DNA of 64,000 bases from positions 248,001 to 312,000 of the forward strand of contig CALNWN010000004.1 of assembly GCA_940746715.1 (NCBI GenBank), given 5' to 3'. This document shows, one piece after another, positions 38,930 through 49,390 of this stretch. Numbering within the stretch: the first letter of the stretch is position 1; each line of letters starts with the position of its first letter. This DNA is from an uncultured Paraburkholderia sp. Its GTDB lineage: Bacteria; Pseudomonadota; Gammaproteobacteria; Burkholderiales; Burkholderiaceae. A model generated the notes under the pieces. That model was given only the letters and a program-made list of their open reading frames with translations, was not told the DNA's origin and searched no databases. Position numbers and translations under genes: made by a program.

Positions 38930-40473
38930 TCAATGCGCCGCCGCAGCCGTGGCACCGGCGTCGCCACCTGCTCTTTCCGGCTTCGTGATCCAGATCAGCG
39001 CGATCAGCGCGACGAAAATGCCGGCAGAGACGAAGAACAGATCATTCACACCCAGCTGCGCAGCCTGCTGCGTCGCCATCGAATTGAAAAGTCCATACGC
39101 TTGCGGCTGACTGAGACCCGCGGCGCCCATTTGCTGGATCGATTGATCGAAGAGCGGGTTGTAGGCGTTCGCGCGCTCGGTAAGTTGCGCATGATGCATG
39201 ATCGAGCGATGGTTCCACGCCGTCTGGAAGATTAACGTGCCGATCCCGCCGCACATGATCCGCACGAAGTTCGACAGACCCGAGGCCGCCGGAATCCGCT
39301 GGCCCGGCAAGCCCGACAGCGTAATCGACACGAGCGGAATGAAGAACCCGGCCATGCCGATGCCCTGAATCAGCGTGGGCAGCAAGAGCGAGTAGGTATC
39401 CACTCCGGTCGTATAGCGCGAGCGCATCCAGAAACACAGTGCGAACACGAGGAACGAGAGCGTCGCGATGTAGCGCGGATCGGTGCGCGGCAGGATCTTG
39501 CCCGTGATCGGCGAGAGCAGCACGGCGAAGAGTCCGACAGGCGCCATCACGAGACCGGCTTCAGTGGCTGTGTAGCCGATATCAGAGGGAGCAGCACGAG
39601 GTTGCCGAAGTACAGACCGTAGCCGATCGACAGCGCGATCGTGCCGCCCGTGAAGTTGCGCTTGCTGAAAAGCGAGAGATCGACCACCGGATGCTCGGCC
39701 GTCAATTCCCACACGATGAAAAACGCCAGCGCGATCACCGCCACGAGCGCCAGCACGACGATCGTGGTCGACGAAAACCAGTCGAGGTCCTTGCCCTTGT
39801 CGAGCATGATCTGCAGCGCGCCCACCCAGACGATCAGCAGGCCGAGGCCCACGCCGTCGATCGGCGCCTTTCTGATGACGGAATCGCGGTTGCGAAAGAT
39901 CATCCACGTGGCGACGGCCGCAATGGCGCCGACGCGAATGTTGAAGTAGAAGATCCACGGCCACGAGATGTTGTCCGAAATCCAGCCGCCGAGAATCGGG
40001 CCGGCGACCGGCGCGATCAACGTGGTCATCGCCCACATGGAGAGCGCCATGGGCGCCTTTGCGCGCGGATAGCTCGCGAGCAGCAGCGTTTGCGAGAGCG
40101 GAATCATCGGGCCGGCCACCGCGCCTTGCAGCACGCGCGAGGCGAGCAGGAAGGGCAGCGTGGGCGCGATGCCGCACATCCACGACGAGATCACGAACAG
40201 CACGATCGACGCCATGAAGAGGCGCACCTGGCCGATGCGCTCGGTGAGCCAGCCGGTCAGCGGCACCGAGATCGCATTGGCGACCGCGAACGACGTGATC
40301 ACCCACGTGCCCTGATCCGACGACACGCCGAGGTCGCCGGAAATGGACGGAATCGACACGTTCGCAATCGACGTATCGAGCACGTTCATGAAAACGGCGA
40401 GCGACACCGCGATGGTGCCGATCACCAGTTGCGCGCCCTCGAGCGGCGGATGAGGAACTTGCGCCTGAGCCAT
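38930..40473 (-). pseudogene. emrB: EmrB-type DHA2 drug exporter, small deletion with frameshift
   Basis: This is a 14-helix MFS drug:proton antiporter of the DHA2 (EmrB/QacA) group. The N-terminal frame, from MAQAQVPHPPLEGAQLVIGT, carries the motifs FMNVLDTSIANVSIPSISGD, GWLTERIGQVRLFMASI and AGPILGGWISDNISWPWIFY. It fails after GNLVLLPL near 39590. The remaining helices (DIGYTATEAGLVMAPVGLFA to DAGATAAAAH) are in another frame. Family members have a few residues (about WLQ plus one) between the two parts, so a deletion of roughly 10-14 bases is likely, not a single-base change. It is the last gene of marR-oprM-emrA-emrB, and its loss leaves the pump without a transporter. Confidence 0.82.
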
Positions 40474-40505
40474 TCAGTGAAACCTTGTATGAGTCGCCGC
40501 GCGGC

Positions 40506-41762
40506 TTACATCAGTTTTGCAGCCGCGGGCCGGGCGGTGCCGGACTGCACGGCCTTTTGCGTGCCGGCGTTCGGACCTGCGTTTTCCGCGATGATGCGGG
40601 CGATTTCCGCGTCGGCCTCGTCGCCGTACTTGGCGAACACGTTGGTCTGATAAACGGTGTTCTGCGCGTCGCCCAGCTGGCCGCCGTTTTCGTCCTTGAT
40701 GCTGACGTCGGCCTGCATCGACAGACCGATGCGCAGCGGGTGCTTTTCAAGCTCCTGCGGATCGAGCGCGATACGCACCGGCAGGCGCTGCACCACCTTG
40801 ATCCAGTTGCCGGTCGCGTTCTGCGCGGGCAACAGCGAGAACGCGGAACCCGTGCCCGCCGAGAAGCCGACCACCTTGCCGTGATAGACGACCGACGAGC
40901 CGTACACGTCGGCCGTCAGTTCGACCGGCTGGCCGATGCGCATGTGCTTCAGCTGCACTTCCTTGAAGTTGGCGTCGACCCACACGCCGCCGAGCGGCAC
41001 GATCGCCATCAGCGGAGTGCCCGGCGACACGCGCTGGCCGACCTGCACTGAGCGCTTCGCGACATAGCCGGTGACGGGCGCGGGCAGCGTGTTGCGCGCG
41101 TTGTTCAGATAGGCGTCGCGGACCTTGGCGGCCGCGGCCTGCACGTTCGGGTGATTCGCGATGGTGGTGTTCGCCGTCAGCGCGCGGTTCGACGCGAGCT
41201 GTTGCTGGGCAGCGTCGACGGCGGCCTGGGCGCTCTTCACGGCGTCGCGTGCATGCGAAATTTCTTCCAGCGAGACAGCTCCGGTCTGGGCCACCGTCAG
41301 ACGGCGCTTCAGGTCGTCCTGCGCGCGCGACAGGTCGGCCTGACGCTGCGCGACCTGCGCCTGGTACTGGTTGTCGTCCGCGAAGAGGCCACGCACCTGG
41401 CGCACGGTCTGCGCGAGATTCGCTTCGGCCTGTTCGAGCGCGACGCGCGCGTCGGCGGGGTCTAGCACGACGAGCGGATCGCCGGCCTTGACGGTCTGCG
41501 TGTCGTCCGCGTTGACCGCCACGACCGTGCCGGTCACCTGCGGCGTGATCTGCACGACGTTGCCGTTCACGTAGGCGTCGTCGGTGTCTTCGTGAAAGCG
41601 CGCCACGAGGAAGTAGTAGAGGCCGTACGCGATGGCCGCGATCAGGATCACGATGACGAGCAGCGTCATCATGCGCTTGCGTTTGCCGTTGTTCGCCGGT
41701 TGTGCCGGCTTGTTCGGCTGGGCCGGTTGGTTCGTAGCCGCGGGCTGCTGGGGGGTGTTCAT
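40506..41762 (-). CDS. emrA: EmrA-type periplasmic adaptor (HlyD family)
   Basis: This is the membrane-fusion protein linking an inner-membrane exporter to an outer-membrane channel. The 418-residue protein has a Pro/Gln/Ala-rich cytoplasmic N-terminus, one membrane anchor (MMTLLVIVILIAAIAYGLYY, about residues 30-50), the lipoyl-like half motifs (DAYVNGNVVQITPQVTGTVV and PAPVTGYVAKRSVQVGQRVS), a coiled hairpin between them (about 105-215) and a beta-barrel domain (GGVWVDANFKEVQLKHMRIG). It starts at 41762, 90 bases after the OM channel gene. The reading frame is intact although its partner emrB is broken. Confidence 0.93.
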   Translation of the reverse strand: MNTPQQPAATNQPAQPNKPAQPANNGKRKRMMTLLVIVILIAAIAYGLYYFLVARFHEDTDDAYVNGNVVQITPQVTGTVVAVNADDTQTVKAGDPLVVLDPADARVALEQAEANLAQTVRQVRGLFADDNQYQAQVAQRQADLSRAQDDLKRRLTVAQTGAVSLEEISHARDAVKSAQAAVDAAQQQLASNRALTANTTIANHPNVQAAAAKVRDAYLNNARNTLPAPVTGYVAKRSVQVGQRVSPGTPLMAIVPLGGVWVDANFKEVQLKHMRIGQPVELTADVYGSSVVYHGKVVGFSAGTGSAFSLLPAQNATGNWIKVVQRLPVRIALDPQELEKHPLRIGLSMQADVSIKDENGGQLGDAQNTVYQTNVFAKYGDEADAEIARIIAENAGPNAGTQKAVQSGTARPAAAKLM

Positions 41763-41852
41763 TGATGTGCTCCGGGTTCTCTCAAACGTCGTCGTTTATT
41801 CGGATGTTCGTGTGTGCTTTGTTGCAGTCGGTCCACGTGCGCTTCGCGCCGC

Positions 41853-43370
41853 CTATTTTGCCGACGTGGTCGCGGCGGGCGCCGCTGCGGCCGGCGCGGT
41901 GCCGTGCTCGTCAGTCGGCACCACAAGGCCCGTCTGCGTTGCGTCAAAACCGCCGCCCAGCGCCTTGATGAGGCCGATCTGCAGATCGCGGCGGCGCATC
42001 TTCAGCGTCGTGACCGTCTGTTCGGCGGCGAGGCGGTTCTGGTCGGCGGTCAGCACCTGCAATTGCGGCGACAGACCCGCCTTGTAGCGGATCACGGCGA
42101 GCTGATACGCCTTCGTGGAGGCGTCGAGCGCGCGCTGGGCGTCGCCTGCTTGCTGGTCGATCGAGCGGATCGACGAGACTTGCGTCGCGACGTCCGACAA
42201 CGCGTTGATCAGCGTCTGGTTGTAATTGGCAACGTCGAGATCGAAGTCGGCGTAACGGCCCTTCAACTGAGAGCGGAGCGCGCCCGCGTCGAAAATGGGC
42301 AGATGGATTGCCGGGCCGAACTGCATCTGGCGGCTGCCGACCCGCAGAAAGCGGCCCCAGCCGAACGCGTCGAAGCCGAAGCCCGCGGCGAGGTTAACGT
42401 CGGGGAAAAACTCGGCCTTGGCTTCCTTCACGTCGTGCATGGCCGCTTCGACCTGCCAGCGCGCGGCCACAATATCGGCGCGGCGCGCGACGAGATCGGC
42501 GGGCAGGTTGTCGGGCAACGCGACCGTGCCGCCGACGCCGAGCGCCGGCGGCGCAATCTGGAGACCGCGGTCCGGACCCTTGCCGAGCAGCGCGCCCAGC
42601 TGATAGCGCACCACCGTGATCTGACCTTCGAGATCGGTCAGGTTGGACTGGCTCGTCGCGATATTGCCGTTCGCGGTCTGGCGTTCGACGTTGGTGTCGA
42701 GACCGGCCGCGACACGGCCGTTCGTGATGCGGCCGATCTCCTGACGATTCTGGATCTCGCGCGCGGCGATGTCGCGCAGCGCGTACAGCTGCGCAAGCTG
42801 GTTGTAGGTGCTCGCCACCGACGCCGCGAGCGTCACGCGCGCCTGCTGCATGTCGGCCTCGGCCGCTTTTTCCTGCGATACGGCCTGGCCGAGCCGCTGA
42901 CGGTTCTTGCCCCACAGGTCGAGATCCCACGAGGCGCTTGCCAGCGCGTTGTTCTCGCTATACCAGGAACCGCCGTACGGAGGCGGGTAGAGCGCGTTGC
43001 CCGAGAGCAGCTCGCGCGTCCACGAATAGCTGTCCGTGACTTTCGGGTACAGCGCCGAGCGCGAGCTTTCTATATAGGACGAGGCCTTCGCGAGGCGCGC
43101 CTGCGCGATCGACGGGTTCCCTTCCAGCGCTTCGGCAATCAGTTTCGGCAGCTGAGGATCGTCGAACTGGTTGGCCCAGTCAAGCGAGGGCCACTGGCCC
43201 GCCTGGCCCGCGAGGCTCTGCGTGGACTCGTACTGCGCCGGCGACGAAATCTGCTTGTCGCTCTTGACACCGAAGTAGTTCGCGCACCCTGTGAGGGCGA
43301 GCGCTGCCGCCGCGGCGGCGACAGCGGCCCGGCTCGAAAGCGCGGACGCGGACAAGGAAAGGGATTTCAT
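41853..43370 (-). CDS. Outer-membrane efflux lipoprotein (NodT/OprM family)
   Basis: This is a TolC-like channel with a lipoprotein signal. The start at 43370 gives MKSLSLSASALSSRAAVAAA followed by the lipobox LTGC, so lipidation at that Cys is expected; a longer frame to 43454 is not needed. Two outer-membrane efflux repeats follow, with landmarks NQFDDPQLPKLIAEALEGNP, SASWDLDLWGKNRQRLGQAV, and in the second half HLPIFDAGALRSQLKGRYAD. The product of about 505 residues has a typical length. It forms the exit duct for EmrAB-type pumps. It is intact and second in the operon after marR. Confidence 0.92.
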   Translation of the reverse strand: MKSLSLSASALSSRAAVAAAAAALALTGCANYFGVKSDKQISSPAQYESTQSLAGQAGQWPSLDWANQFDDPQLPKLIAEALEGNPSIAQARLAKASSYIESSRSALYPKVTDSYSWTRELLSGNALYPPPYGGSWYSENNALASASWDLDLWGKNRQRLGQAVSQEKAAEADMQQARVTLAASVASTYNQLAQLYALRDIAAREIQNRQEIGRITNGRVAAGLDTNVERQTANGNIATSQSNLTDLEGQITVVRYQLGALLGKGPDRGLQIAPPALGVGGTVALPDNLPADLVARRADIVAARWQVEAAMHDVKEAKAEFFPDVNLAAGFGFDAFGWGRFLRVGSRQMQFGPAIHLPIFDAGALRSQLKGRYADFDLDVANYNQTLINALSDVATQVSSIRSIDQQAGDAQRALDASTKAYQLAVIRYKAGLSPQLQVLTADQNRLAAEQTVTTLKMRRRDLQIGLIKALGGGFDATQTGLVVPTDEHGTAPAAAAPAATTSAK

Positions 43371-43419
43371 CGCTCGACTCTTTGAGTGGAATGTAATGAT
43401 GGACGCTGCAAGCAATTTT

Positions 43420-43935
43420 TTAGAACTTGCTCTCGGAATTACTTGCCGCATCACGGGTCAATGCGGTGCATTCGCCGGAATTGATGAGCACCCGGCGCAG
43501 CATGCTCTTCAGAAAACCCACTTCTTCCGGGGTGAAGCCGGCGAGCAGGCTGTCCAGCACGCTGGTGAATATCTTCGGCATTTTTGCCGCGATGGCGTGG
43601 CCTTCCGGCGTGAGCGCGAGGCGCACGGCGCGCCGGTCCTCATTGCTGCGCACCCGCGTGAGCAGCCCGCGCTTTTCCAGCCGGTCGATGAGACGCGTGA
43701 CGGCGCTCGCGTCGATACCGTATTCGCGCGCCAGTTCGGCCGCCAGCAGGCACTTGCCGCTCGCCACCATGAACAGGATGCTGCCCTGCTGGCTGGTGAT
43801 GCCGAGTTCCGCCATGCTGCGCTGGGTGACCAGGTTCGACATGGTCGACTTTACGCGCGAGAGCAGGTAGCCGACGCTTTCGCCAAGCTGGTACTCGCTG
43901 ATCTCCGGCGCGGGTGTGGGGGACGGCTCCGTCAT
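43420..43935 (-). CDS. MarR-family regulator of the efflux operon
   Basis: This 171-residue winged-helix repressor has the typical MarR pattern: TSQQGSILFMVASGKCLLAA, the recognition helix GIDASAVTRLIDRLEKRGLL, and the wing RSNEDRRAVRLALTPEGHAI. It is the first gene of the operon with oprM-emrA-emrB and probably represses it, with release by small aromatic or drug molecules (inference from the family). A promoter with a perfect TATAAT lies 35 bases upstream. It is intact. Confidence 0.93.
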   Translation of the reverse strand: MTEPSPTPAPEISEYQLGESVGYLLSRVKSTMSNLVTQRSMAELGITSQQGSILFMVASGKCLLAAELAREYGIDASAVTRLIDRLEKRGLLTRVRSNEDRRAVRLALTPEGHAIAAKMPKIFTSVLDSLLAGFTPEEVGFLKSMLRRVLINSGECTALTRDAASNSESKF

Positions 43936-43970
43936 GACTCTCGTGCGAATGCAATGGTTGACTAGGCACG

Positions 43971-44000
43971 ATTATAAGAGTTGGATGATTGACGCGGCAA
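43971..44000 (-). promoter_or_regulatory. Promoter of the marR-emr efflux operon
   Basis: On the minus strand, TTGCCG (44000-43995) is followed after 18 bases by TATAAT (43976-43971), about 35 bases before the marR start. The element matches sigma-70 consensus well. A MarR operator would be expected to overlap it, but no convincing palindrome was pinned down. Confidence 0.7.
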
Positions 44001-44151
44001 GCGTTATTACAGCTTAGGCAAGGAATTTTCCGCACTCAAGAAAGAATCGGCGCGTTTTTGCGCTTGGCGTGGGCCGCTGTCGGCATCGCGGCGCGGAATA
44101 GGGGGCGGCGGCGTCCGCTATCGGGGAATACCAGAAAGCGTCACCAGTGCA

Positions 44152-44160
44152 TGCTATAAT
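44152..44160 (+). promoter_or_regulatory. Extended -10 promoter of typA
   Basis: TGCTATAAT combines an extended TGn with a perfect -10 hexamer. No good -35 is visible at the proper distance, as is usual for extended -10 promoters. It lies about 125 bases before the typA start, leaving a structured leader. Confidence 0.65.
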
Positions 44161-44286
44161 GTTAGGTTACCAAAAGTGCGCTTTGGGCTTGTCGTACATT
44201 TGTCCTCGTATTGCCTGGTAGAAGGGGGTGAGCGGCAGGGGTAAGCGGCATGAGCAAGCGGCGCACTCAACTGTATCCAGGTTCCT

Positions 44287-46113
44287 ATGACCCGCGCCCT
44301 ACGCAACATCGCCATCATTGCCCACGTCGACCACGGCAAGACCACGCTCGTCGACCAGCTCCTCCGTCAGACCGCCACGTTCCGCGACAACCAGCAGGTC
44401 GCCGAACGTGTGATGGATTCGAACGACATCGAAAAGGAACGTGGCATCACGATCCTCTCGAAGAACTGCGCGGTCGAATACGAAGGCACGCACATCAATA
44501 TCGTCGACACCCCGGGCCACGCCGACTTCGGCGGCGAAGTGGAGCGCGTGCTGTTCATGGTCGACTCGGTGCTGCTGCTCGTCGACGCCGTGGAAGGCCC
44601 GATGCCGCAAACGCGCTTCGTCACCAAGAAGGCACTCGCGCTTGGCCTGAAGCCGATCGTCGTGGTCAACAAGGTGGACCGTCCGGGCGCGCGCGTGGAC
44701 TGGGTGATCAACCAGACGTTCGACCTGTTCGACAAGCTCGGCGCAACGGACGAACAGCTCGACTTCCCGATCGTCTACACCTCGGGCCTGAACGGCTACG
44801 CGGGCCTCACGCCCGACGTGCGCGAAGGGGATATGCGCCCGCTCTTCGAGGCGGTGCTCAAGCACGTGCCGGTGCGCGCAGCCGACCCGGAAGGTCCGCT
44901 GCAATTGCAGATCACCTCGCTCGACTACTCGTCGTATGTCGGCCGTATCGGCGTGGGCCGTATCACGCGCGGCCGCATCAAGCCGGGCATGGCGGTCGCC
45001 GTGCGTTCGGGTCCTGACGGCGCGATCCTGAACCGCAAGATCAACCAGGTGCTGTCGTTCAAGGGCCTCGAGCGCGTGCAGGTCGACTCGGCTGAAGCAG
45101 GCGGCATCGTGCTCATCAACGGTATCGAGGAAATCGGCATCGGCGTGACCATCTGCTCGCCGGAACAGCCGGAAGCGCTGCCCATGATCACCGTCGACGA
45201 ACCGACGCTGACCATGAACTTCCTCGTCAATTCTTCGCCGCTCGCCGGCCGCGAAGGAAAGTTCGTCACGAACCGTCAGATTCGTGACCGCCTGATGAAG
45301 GAACTGAACCACAACGTCGCGCTGCGCGTGAAAGACACCGGCGACGAAACCACCTTCGAAGTGGCAGGCCGCGGCGAGCTGCACCTGACCATTCTGGTCG
45401 AGAACATGCGCCGCGAAGGCTACGAGCTGGCCGTGTCGCGTCCGCGCGTGGTGATGCAGGAAATCGACGGAGTGAAGCACGAGCCGTACGAAAACCTGAC
45501 CGTGGACATGGAAGACGCGCACCATGGCGGCGTGATGGAAGAGCTCGGCCGCCGCAAGGGCGAAATGCTCGATATGGCGTCGGACGGCCGTGGCCGCACG
45601 CGTCTCGAATACCGTATTTCGGCGCGCGGCCTGATCGGCTTCCAGTCGGAATTCCTCACCCTTACGCGCGGCACGGGCCTGATGAGCCATACGTTCGACT
45701 CGTACCAGCCGGTCAAGGAAGGCGCGGTCGGCGAGCGCCGCAACGGCGTGCTGATTTCGCAGGACGACGGCGCGGCTGTCGCTTACGCGCTGTGGAAGCT
45801 GCAGGATCGCGGCCGCATGTTCGTGTCGCCGGGCGACGCGCTGTATGAAGGCATGATCATCGGCATTCACAGCCGCGACAACGATCTCGTCGTGAACCCG
45901 ATCAAGGGCAAGCAGCTCACCAACGTGCGTGCGTCGGGTACCGACGAAGCCGTGCGCCTCGTGCCGCCGGTCCAGTTGTCGCTGGAATACGCGGTCGAAT
46001 TCATCGATGACGACGAGCTCGTCGAAGTTACGCCGCAATCCATCCGTCTGCGCAAGCGCTATCTGAAAGAGCACGAGCGCCGTGCCGCAAGCCGCAAGGG
46101 CGCTGTGGACTAA
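44287..46113 (+). CDS. typA: TypA/BipA ribosome-associated GTPase
   Basis: TypA is an EF-G-like translational GTPase used in stress and cold adaptation and in 50S assembly. The 608-residue protein begins [20 protein letters not shown] (P-loop), followed by the switch region [30 protein letters not shown] and [13 protein letters not shown]. The EF-G-like domains II-V follow, with the TypA-specific C-terminal part [20 protein letters not shown] and [20 protein letters not shown]. The ATG at 44287 gives the conserved start. A terminator lies about 45 bases after the stop. It is intact. Confidence 0.97.
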   Translation: MTRALRNIAIIAHVDHGKTTLVDQLLRQTATFRDNQQVAERVMDSNDIEKERGITILSKNCAVEYEGTHINIVDTPGHADFGGEVERVLFMVDSVLLLVDAVEGPMPQTRFVTKKALALGLKPIVVVNKVDRPGARVDWVINQTFDLFDKLGATDEQLDFPIVYTSGLNGYAGLTPDVREGDMRPLFEAVLKHVPVRAADPEGPLQLQITSLDYSSYVGRIGVGRITRGRIKPGMAVAVRSGPDGAILNRKINQVLSFKGLERVQVDSAEAGGIVLINGIEEIGIGVTICSPEQPEALPMITVDEPTLTMNFLVNSSPLAGREGKFVTNRQIRDRLMKELNHNVALRVKDTGDETTFEVAGRGELHLTILVENMRREGYELAVSRPRVVMQEIDGVKHEPYENLTVDMEDAHHGGVMEELGRRKGEMLDMASDGRGRTRLEYRISARGLIGFQSEFLTLTRGTGLMSHTFDSYQPVKEGAVGERRNGVLISQDDGAAVAYALWKLQDRGRMFVSPGDALYEGMIIGIHSRDNDLVVNPIKGKQLTNVRASGTDEAVRLVPPVQLSLEYAVEFIDDDELVEVTPQSIRLRKRYLKEHERRAASRKGAVD

Positions 46114-46158
46114 GCGCGCGCCGGCGTTTTTGTTTCGCCGGTTGTCCAGAAGCGACCC

Positions 46159-46182
46159 GAAGCCACCTTCGGGTGGCTTTTT
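46159..46182 (+). terminator. typA terminator
   Basis: An agccacc/ggtggct stem with a TTCG tetraloop (46161-46178) is followed by four to five T, 46 bases after the typA stop. It is a textbook intrinsic terminator. Confidence 0.88.
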
Positions 46183-46430
46183 CATCTCCGGCTATGCATT
46201 AAACGTTATAGGAATTTCGCGCTGGTTCGCTGTTCGTTTATATGCGTTTGCCCGTTACTTGTGCGGTGCTTCCGCGCTTTTCGTCACCCGTTGGTCGCCG
46301 TTATTAGCAGAAGACTGTTGCGGATTGCGGCAATCGCCGCGAAAGCCCGTCGCGCCGGGCTCGGGCGGCAATTCGCCTGCTATCTGGACTATCCGTTATG
46401 TGATATGCTTTTTAGGTGCAAGTTTTAGGT

Positions 46431-46535
46431 CCTTCCAAGCAAGACTTGATTCGCGCAATCCGCTAAACGGTCAGGCCGTGTCGCGGAAGGTTCTGTAACC
46501 CGCTATTTCTCGAGAAACTCGAAGAAAGGTGAGCG
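46431..46535 (+). promoter_or_regulatory. Structured sucA leader (candidate sucA RNA motif)
   Basis: The 110 bases before sucA hold paired elements. ccttcc (46431-46436) can pair with ggaagg (46485-46490). A hairpin at 46506-46527 (tttctcgag, aaa loop, ctcga-a-gaaa) sits immediately before the ribosome site, and cgct (46501-46504) can pair with agcg (46532-46535). The folding encloses ggtgag, the ribosome-binding sequence of sucA. A cis-regulatory 'sucA RNA' upstream of sucA in Burkholderiales has been described in the literature; position and form fit, but I could not compare to its model. Confidence 0.6.
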
Positions 46536-46540
46536 TAAAA

Positions 46541-49390
46541 ATGATGAAGCAATTCCAGTCGAACTCTTATCTGTTCGGCGACAATGCTCCGTACGTAGAA
46601 GAAATGTACGAAGCATATCTCGACAATCCGGCGTCAGTGCCCGAGAACTGGCGCAGCTATTTCGACGCGTTGCAGAATGTTCCTGCATCGGACGGCAGCA
46701 ATGCCAACGACGTGGCCCATGGCCCGATCGTCGAATCGTTTGCGCAACGGGCCAAGGCCAATGCCTTCATCCCGCGCACCGCAACCGGCGGCGAAGACCT
46801 CGCTACCGCGCGAAAGCAAGTCTATGTGCAGTCCCTCATCGGCGCATATCGCTTCCTCGGCTCGCAATGGGCCAACCTGGATCCTCTGAAGCGCCGCGAA
46901 CGTCCCGCCATTCCCGAACTCGAACCTGCGTTCTACGACTTCACCGAAGCCGACATGGACCAGGAGTACAGCGCCACGAATCTGTATTTCGGCTTCGAGC
47001 GCGCGTCGCTGCGCGAGATCGTCAAGGCGCTGCGCGACACGTATTGCGGCACGATCGGCGCCGAGTACATGTACATCAGCGATCCGGAGCAGAAGCGCTG
47101 GTGGAAGGAAAAGCTCGAGTCGATTCGCTCCACGCCGAATTTCTCGAACGAGAAGAAAAAGCACATCCTGAATCGCCTGACGGCCGCTGAAGGCCTCGAG
47201 CGCTTCCTCCACACCAAGTACGTCGGGCAGAAGCGCTTCTCGCTGGAAGGCGGCGAAAGCCTCATCGCGTCGATGGACGAAGTCGTGCGTCACGGCGGTG
47301 CCCGCGGCGTGCAGGAAATCGTCATCGGCATGGCTCACCGCGGCCGCCTGAACGTGCTGGTCAATACGCTCGGCAAGATGCCGGCCGACCTGTTCGCCGA
47401 ATTCGAAGGCAAGCACGTCGACGACCTGCCGGCCGGCGACGTGAAGTACCACAAAGGTTTCTCGTCGGACATCTCGACGGAAGGCGGCCCGGTTCACCTG
47501 TCGCTCGCGTTCAACCCGTCGCACCTCGAAATCGTCAACCCGGTGGTCGAGGGTTCGGCGAAGGCGCGTATGGACCGCCGCGGCGACGACAGCGGCCTGC
47601 AGGTGCTGCCGGTGCAGATTCACGGCGACGCCGCTTTCGCGGGCCAGGGCGTCGTGATGGAAACGCTGAACCTCGCACAAACGCGCGGTTACGGCACGCA
47701 CGGCACGCTGCACATCGTCATCAACAACCAGATCGGCTTCACCACGTCGGACCCGCGCGACTCGCGCTCCACGTTGTACTGCTCGGACGTCGTCAAGATG
47801 ATCGAGGCGCCAGTGCTGCACGTGAACGGCGACGATCCGGAAGCAGTCGTGCTGGCCACGCAACTGGCTATCGACTTCCGGATGCAGTTTCACAAGGACG
47901 TCGTGGTCGACATCGTCTGCTTCCGTAAGCTGGGTCACAACGAGCAGGACACGCCGGCTGTCACGCAGCCGCTGATGTACAAGACCATTGCAAAGCACCC
48001 GGGCACCCGCGCGCTGTATGCCGAAAAGCTGGTGCAGCAAGGCGTGATCACCGCCGAAGACGCGGAGGAGTACGTCAAGGCTTACCGCAAGGCGATGGAC
48101 GAAGGCCATCACACGGTCGATCCGGTGCTCTCGAACTACAAGAGCAAGTACGCGGTGGACTGGGTGCCGTTCCTGAACCGCAAGTGGACCGACGCGGCCG
48201 ACACGGCCGTGCCGCTCGCGGAACTGAAGCGCCTCGCCGAGCGCATCACCACGATTCCGGAAAACTTCAAGGTTCACCCGCTCGTCGAGCGCGTGATCAA
48301 CGACCGACGCGCCATGGGCCGCGGCAAGGCCAAGCTCGACTGGGGCATGGGCGAGCACCTCGCGTTCGCGTCGCTGGTGGCCTCGGGCTACGCCGTGCGT
48401 CTGACCGGCCAGGACTCGGGCCGCGGCACGTTCACGCACCGTCACGCGGTGCTGCACGACCAGAACCGCGAGCGCTGGAACGACGGCACCTACGTGCCGC
48501 TGCAGAACATCGCCGAAGGCCAGGCGAAGTTCACGGTGATCGACTCGGTGCTGTCGGAAGAAGCGGTGCTCGGTTTCGAATACGGTTACTCGACCGCTGA
48601 ACCGAACACGTTCGTCGCGTGGGAAGCGCAGTTCGGCGACTTCGTGAACGGCGCGCAGGTCGTGATCGACCAGTTCATCTCCTCGGGCGAAGTGAAGTGG
48701 GGCCGCGTGTCGGGCCTGACCATGCTCCTGCCGCACGGCTACGAAGGCCAGGGTCCGGAGCACTCGTCCGCGCGTATCGAGCGTTTCCTGCAACTGTGCG
48801 CAAACCACAACATGCAGGTCGTTCAGCCGACCACGCCGGTGCAGATTTTCCACCTGTTGCGCCGTCAGATGATCCGCCTGTTCCGCAAGCCGCTGATCGT
48901 CGCAACGCCGAAATCGCTGCTGCGCCACAAGGAAGCGGTGTCGGATCTGTCGGAACTGGCGAAGGGTTCGTTCCAGCCGGTGCTCGGCGAAGTGGACGAG
49001 GCCATCGACGCGAAGAAGGTCAAGCGCGTGCTGGTGTGCTCGGGCCGCGTGTACTACGACCTCGTCGCGCATCGCCGCGAAGCGAAGTCGAACGACGTCG
49101 CGATCATTCGTATCGAACAGTTGTATCCGTTCGCGCACAAGCAGTTCGAAGCGGAAATGAAGAAGTACGACAACGCGACCGAAGTGGTGTGGGTGCAGGA
49201 CGAGCCGCAGAACCAGGGCCCCTGGTTCTACATCGAGCATCACCTGAAGGAAGGACAGAAGCTGGCATACAGCGGCCGTCCGGCTTCGGCTTCGCCGGCA
49301 GTGGGCTACTACGCGAAGCACTACGAGCAGCAGAAGGCGCTGGTCGAAGGCGCTTTCGGCCGCCTCAAGAGCGCGTCGATCGCTAAATAA
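46541..49390 (+). CDS. sucA: SucA, 2-oxoglutarate dehydrogenase E1
   Basis: This is the thiamine-diphosphate subunit that decarboxylates 2-oxoglutarate in the TCA cycle. The 949-residue protein starts at ATG 46541 (MMKQFQSNSYLFGDNAPYVE), because the ribosome site aaaggtgag lies 8 bases upstream; a GTG at 46529 is inside that site. Landmarks are the E1 motif IVIGMAHRGRLNVLVNTLGK, the ThDP region GDAAFAGQGVVMETLNLAQT, HIVINNQIGFTTSDPRDSRS, and the C-terminal LPHGYEGQGPEHSSARIERF. sucB and lpdA follow to complete the complex. A structured leader precedes the gene. It is intact. Confidence 0.97.
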   Translation: MMKQFQSNSYLFGDNAPYVEEMYEAYLDNPASVPENWRSYFDALQNVPASDGSNANDVAHGPIVESFAQRAKANAFIPRTATGGEDLATARKQVYVQSLIGAYRFLGSQWANLDPLKRRERPAIPELEPAFYDFTEADMDQEYSATNLYFGFERASLREIVKALRDTYCGTIGAEYMYISDPEQKRWWKEKLESIRSTPNFSNEKKKHILNRLTAAEGLERFLHTKYVGQKRFSLEGGESLIASMDEVVRHGGARGVQEIVIGMAHRGRLNVLVNTLGKMPADLFAEFEGKHVDDLPAGDVKYHKGFSSDISTEGGPVHLSLAFNPSHLEIVNPVVEGSAKARMDRRGDDSGLQVLPVQIHGDAAFAGQGVVMETLNLAQTRGYGTHGTLHIVINNQIGFTTSDPRDSRSTLYCSDVVKMIEAPVLHVNGDDPEAVVLATQLAIDFRMQFHKDVVVDIVCFRKLGHNEQDTPAVTQPLMYKTIAKHPGTRALYAEKLVQQGVITAEDAEEYVKAYRKAMDEGHHTVDPVLSNYKSKYAVDWVPFLNRKWTDAADTAVPLAELKRLAERITTIPENFKVHPLVERVINDRRAMGRGKAKLDWGMGEHLAFASLVASGYAVRLTGQDSGRGTFTHRHAVLHDQNRERWNDGTYVPLQNIAEGQAKFTVIDSVLSEEAVLGFEYGYSTAEPNTFVAWEAQFGDFVNGAQVVIDQFISSGEVKWGRVSGLTMLLPHGYEGQGPEHSSARIERFLQLCANHNMQVVQPTTPVQIFHLLRRQMIRLFRKPLIVATPKSLLRHKEAVSDLSELAKGSFQPVLGEVDEAIDAKKVKRVLVCSGRVYYDLVAHRREAKSNDVAIIRIEQLYPFAHKQFEAEMKKYDNATEVVWVQDEPQNQGPWFYIEHHLKEGQKLAYSGRPASASPAVGYYAKHYEQQKALVEGAFGRLKSASIAK

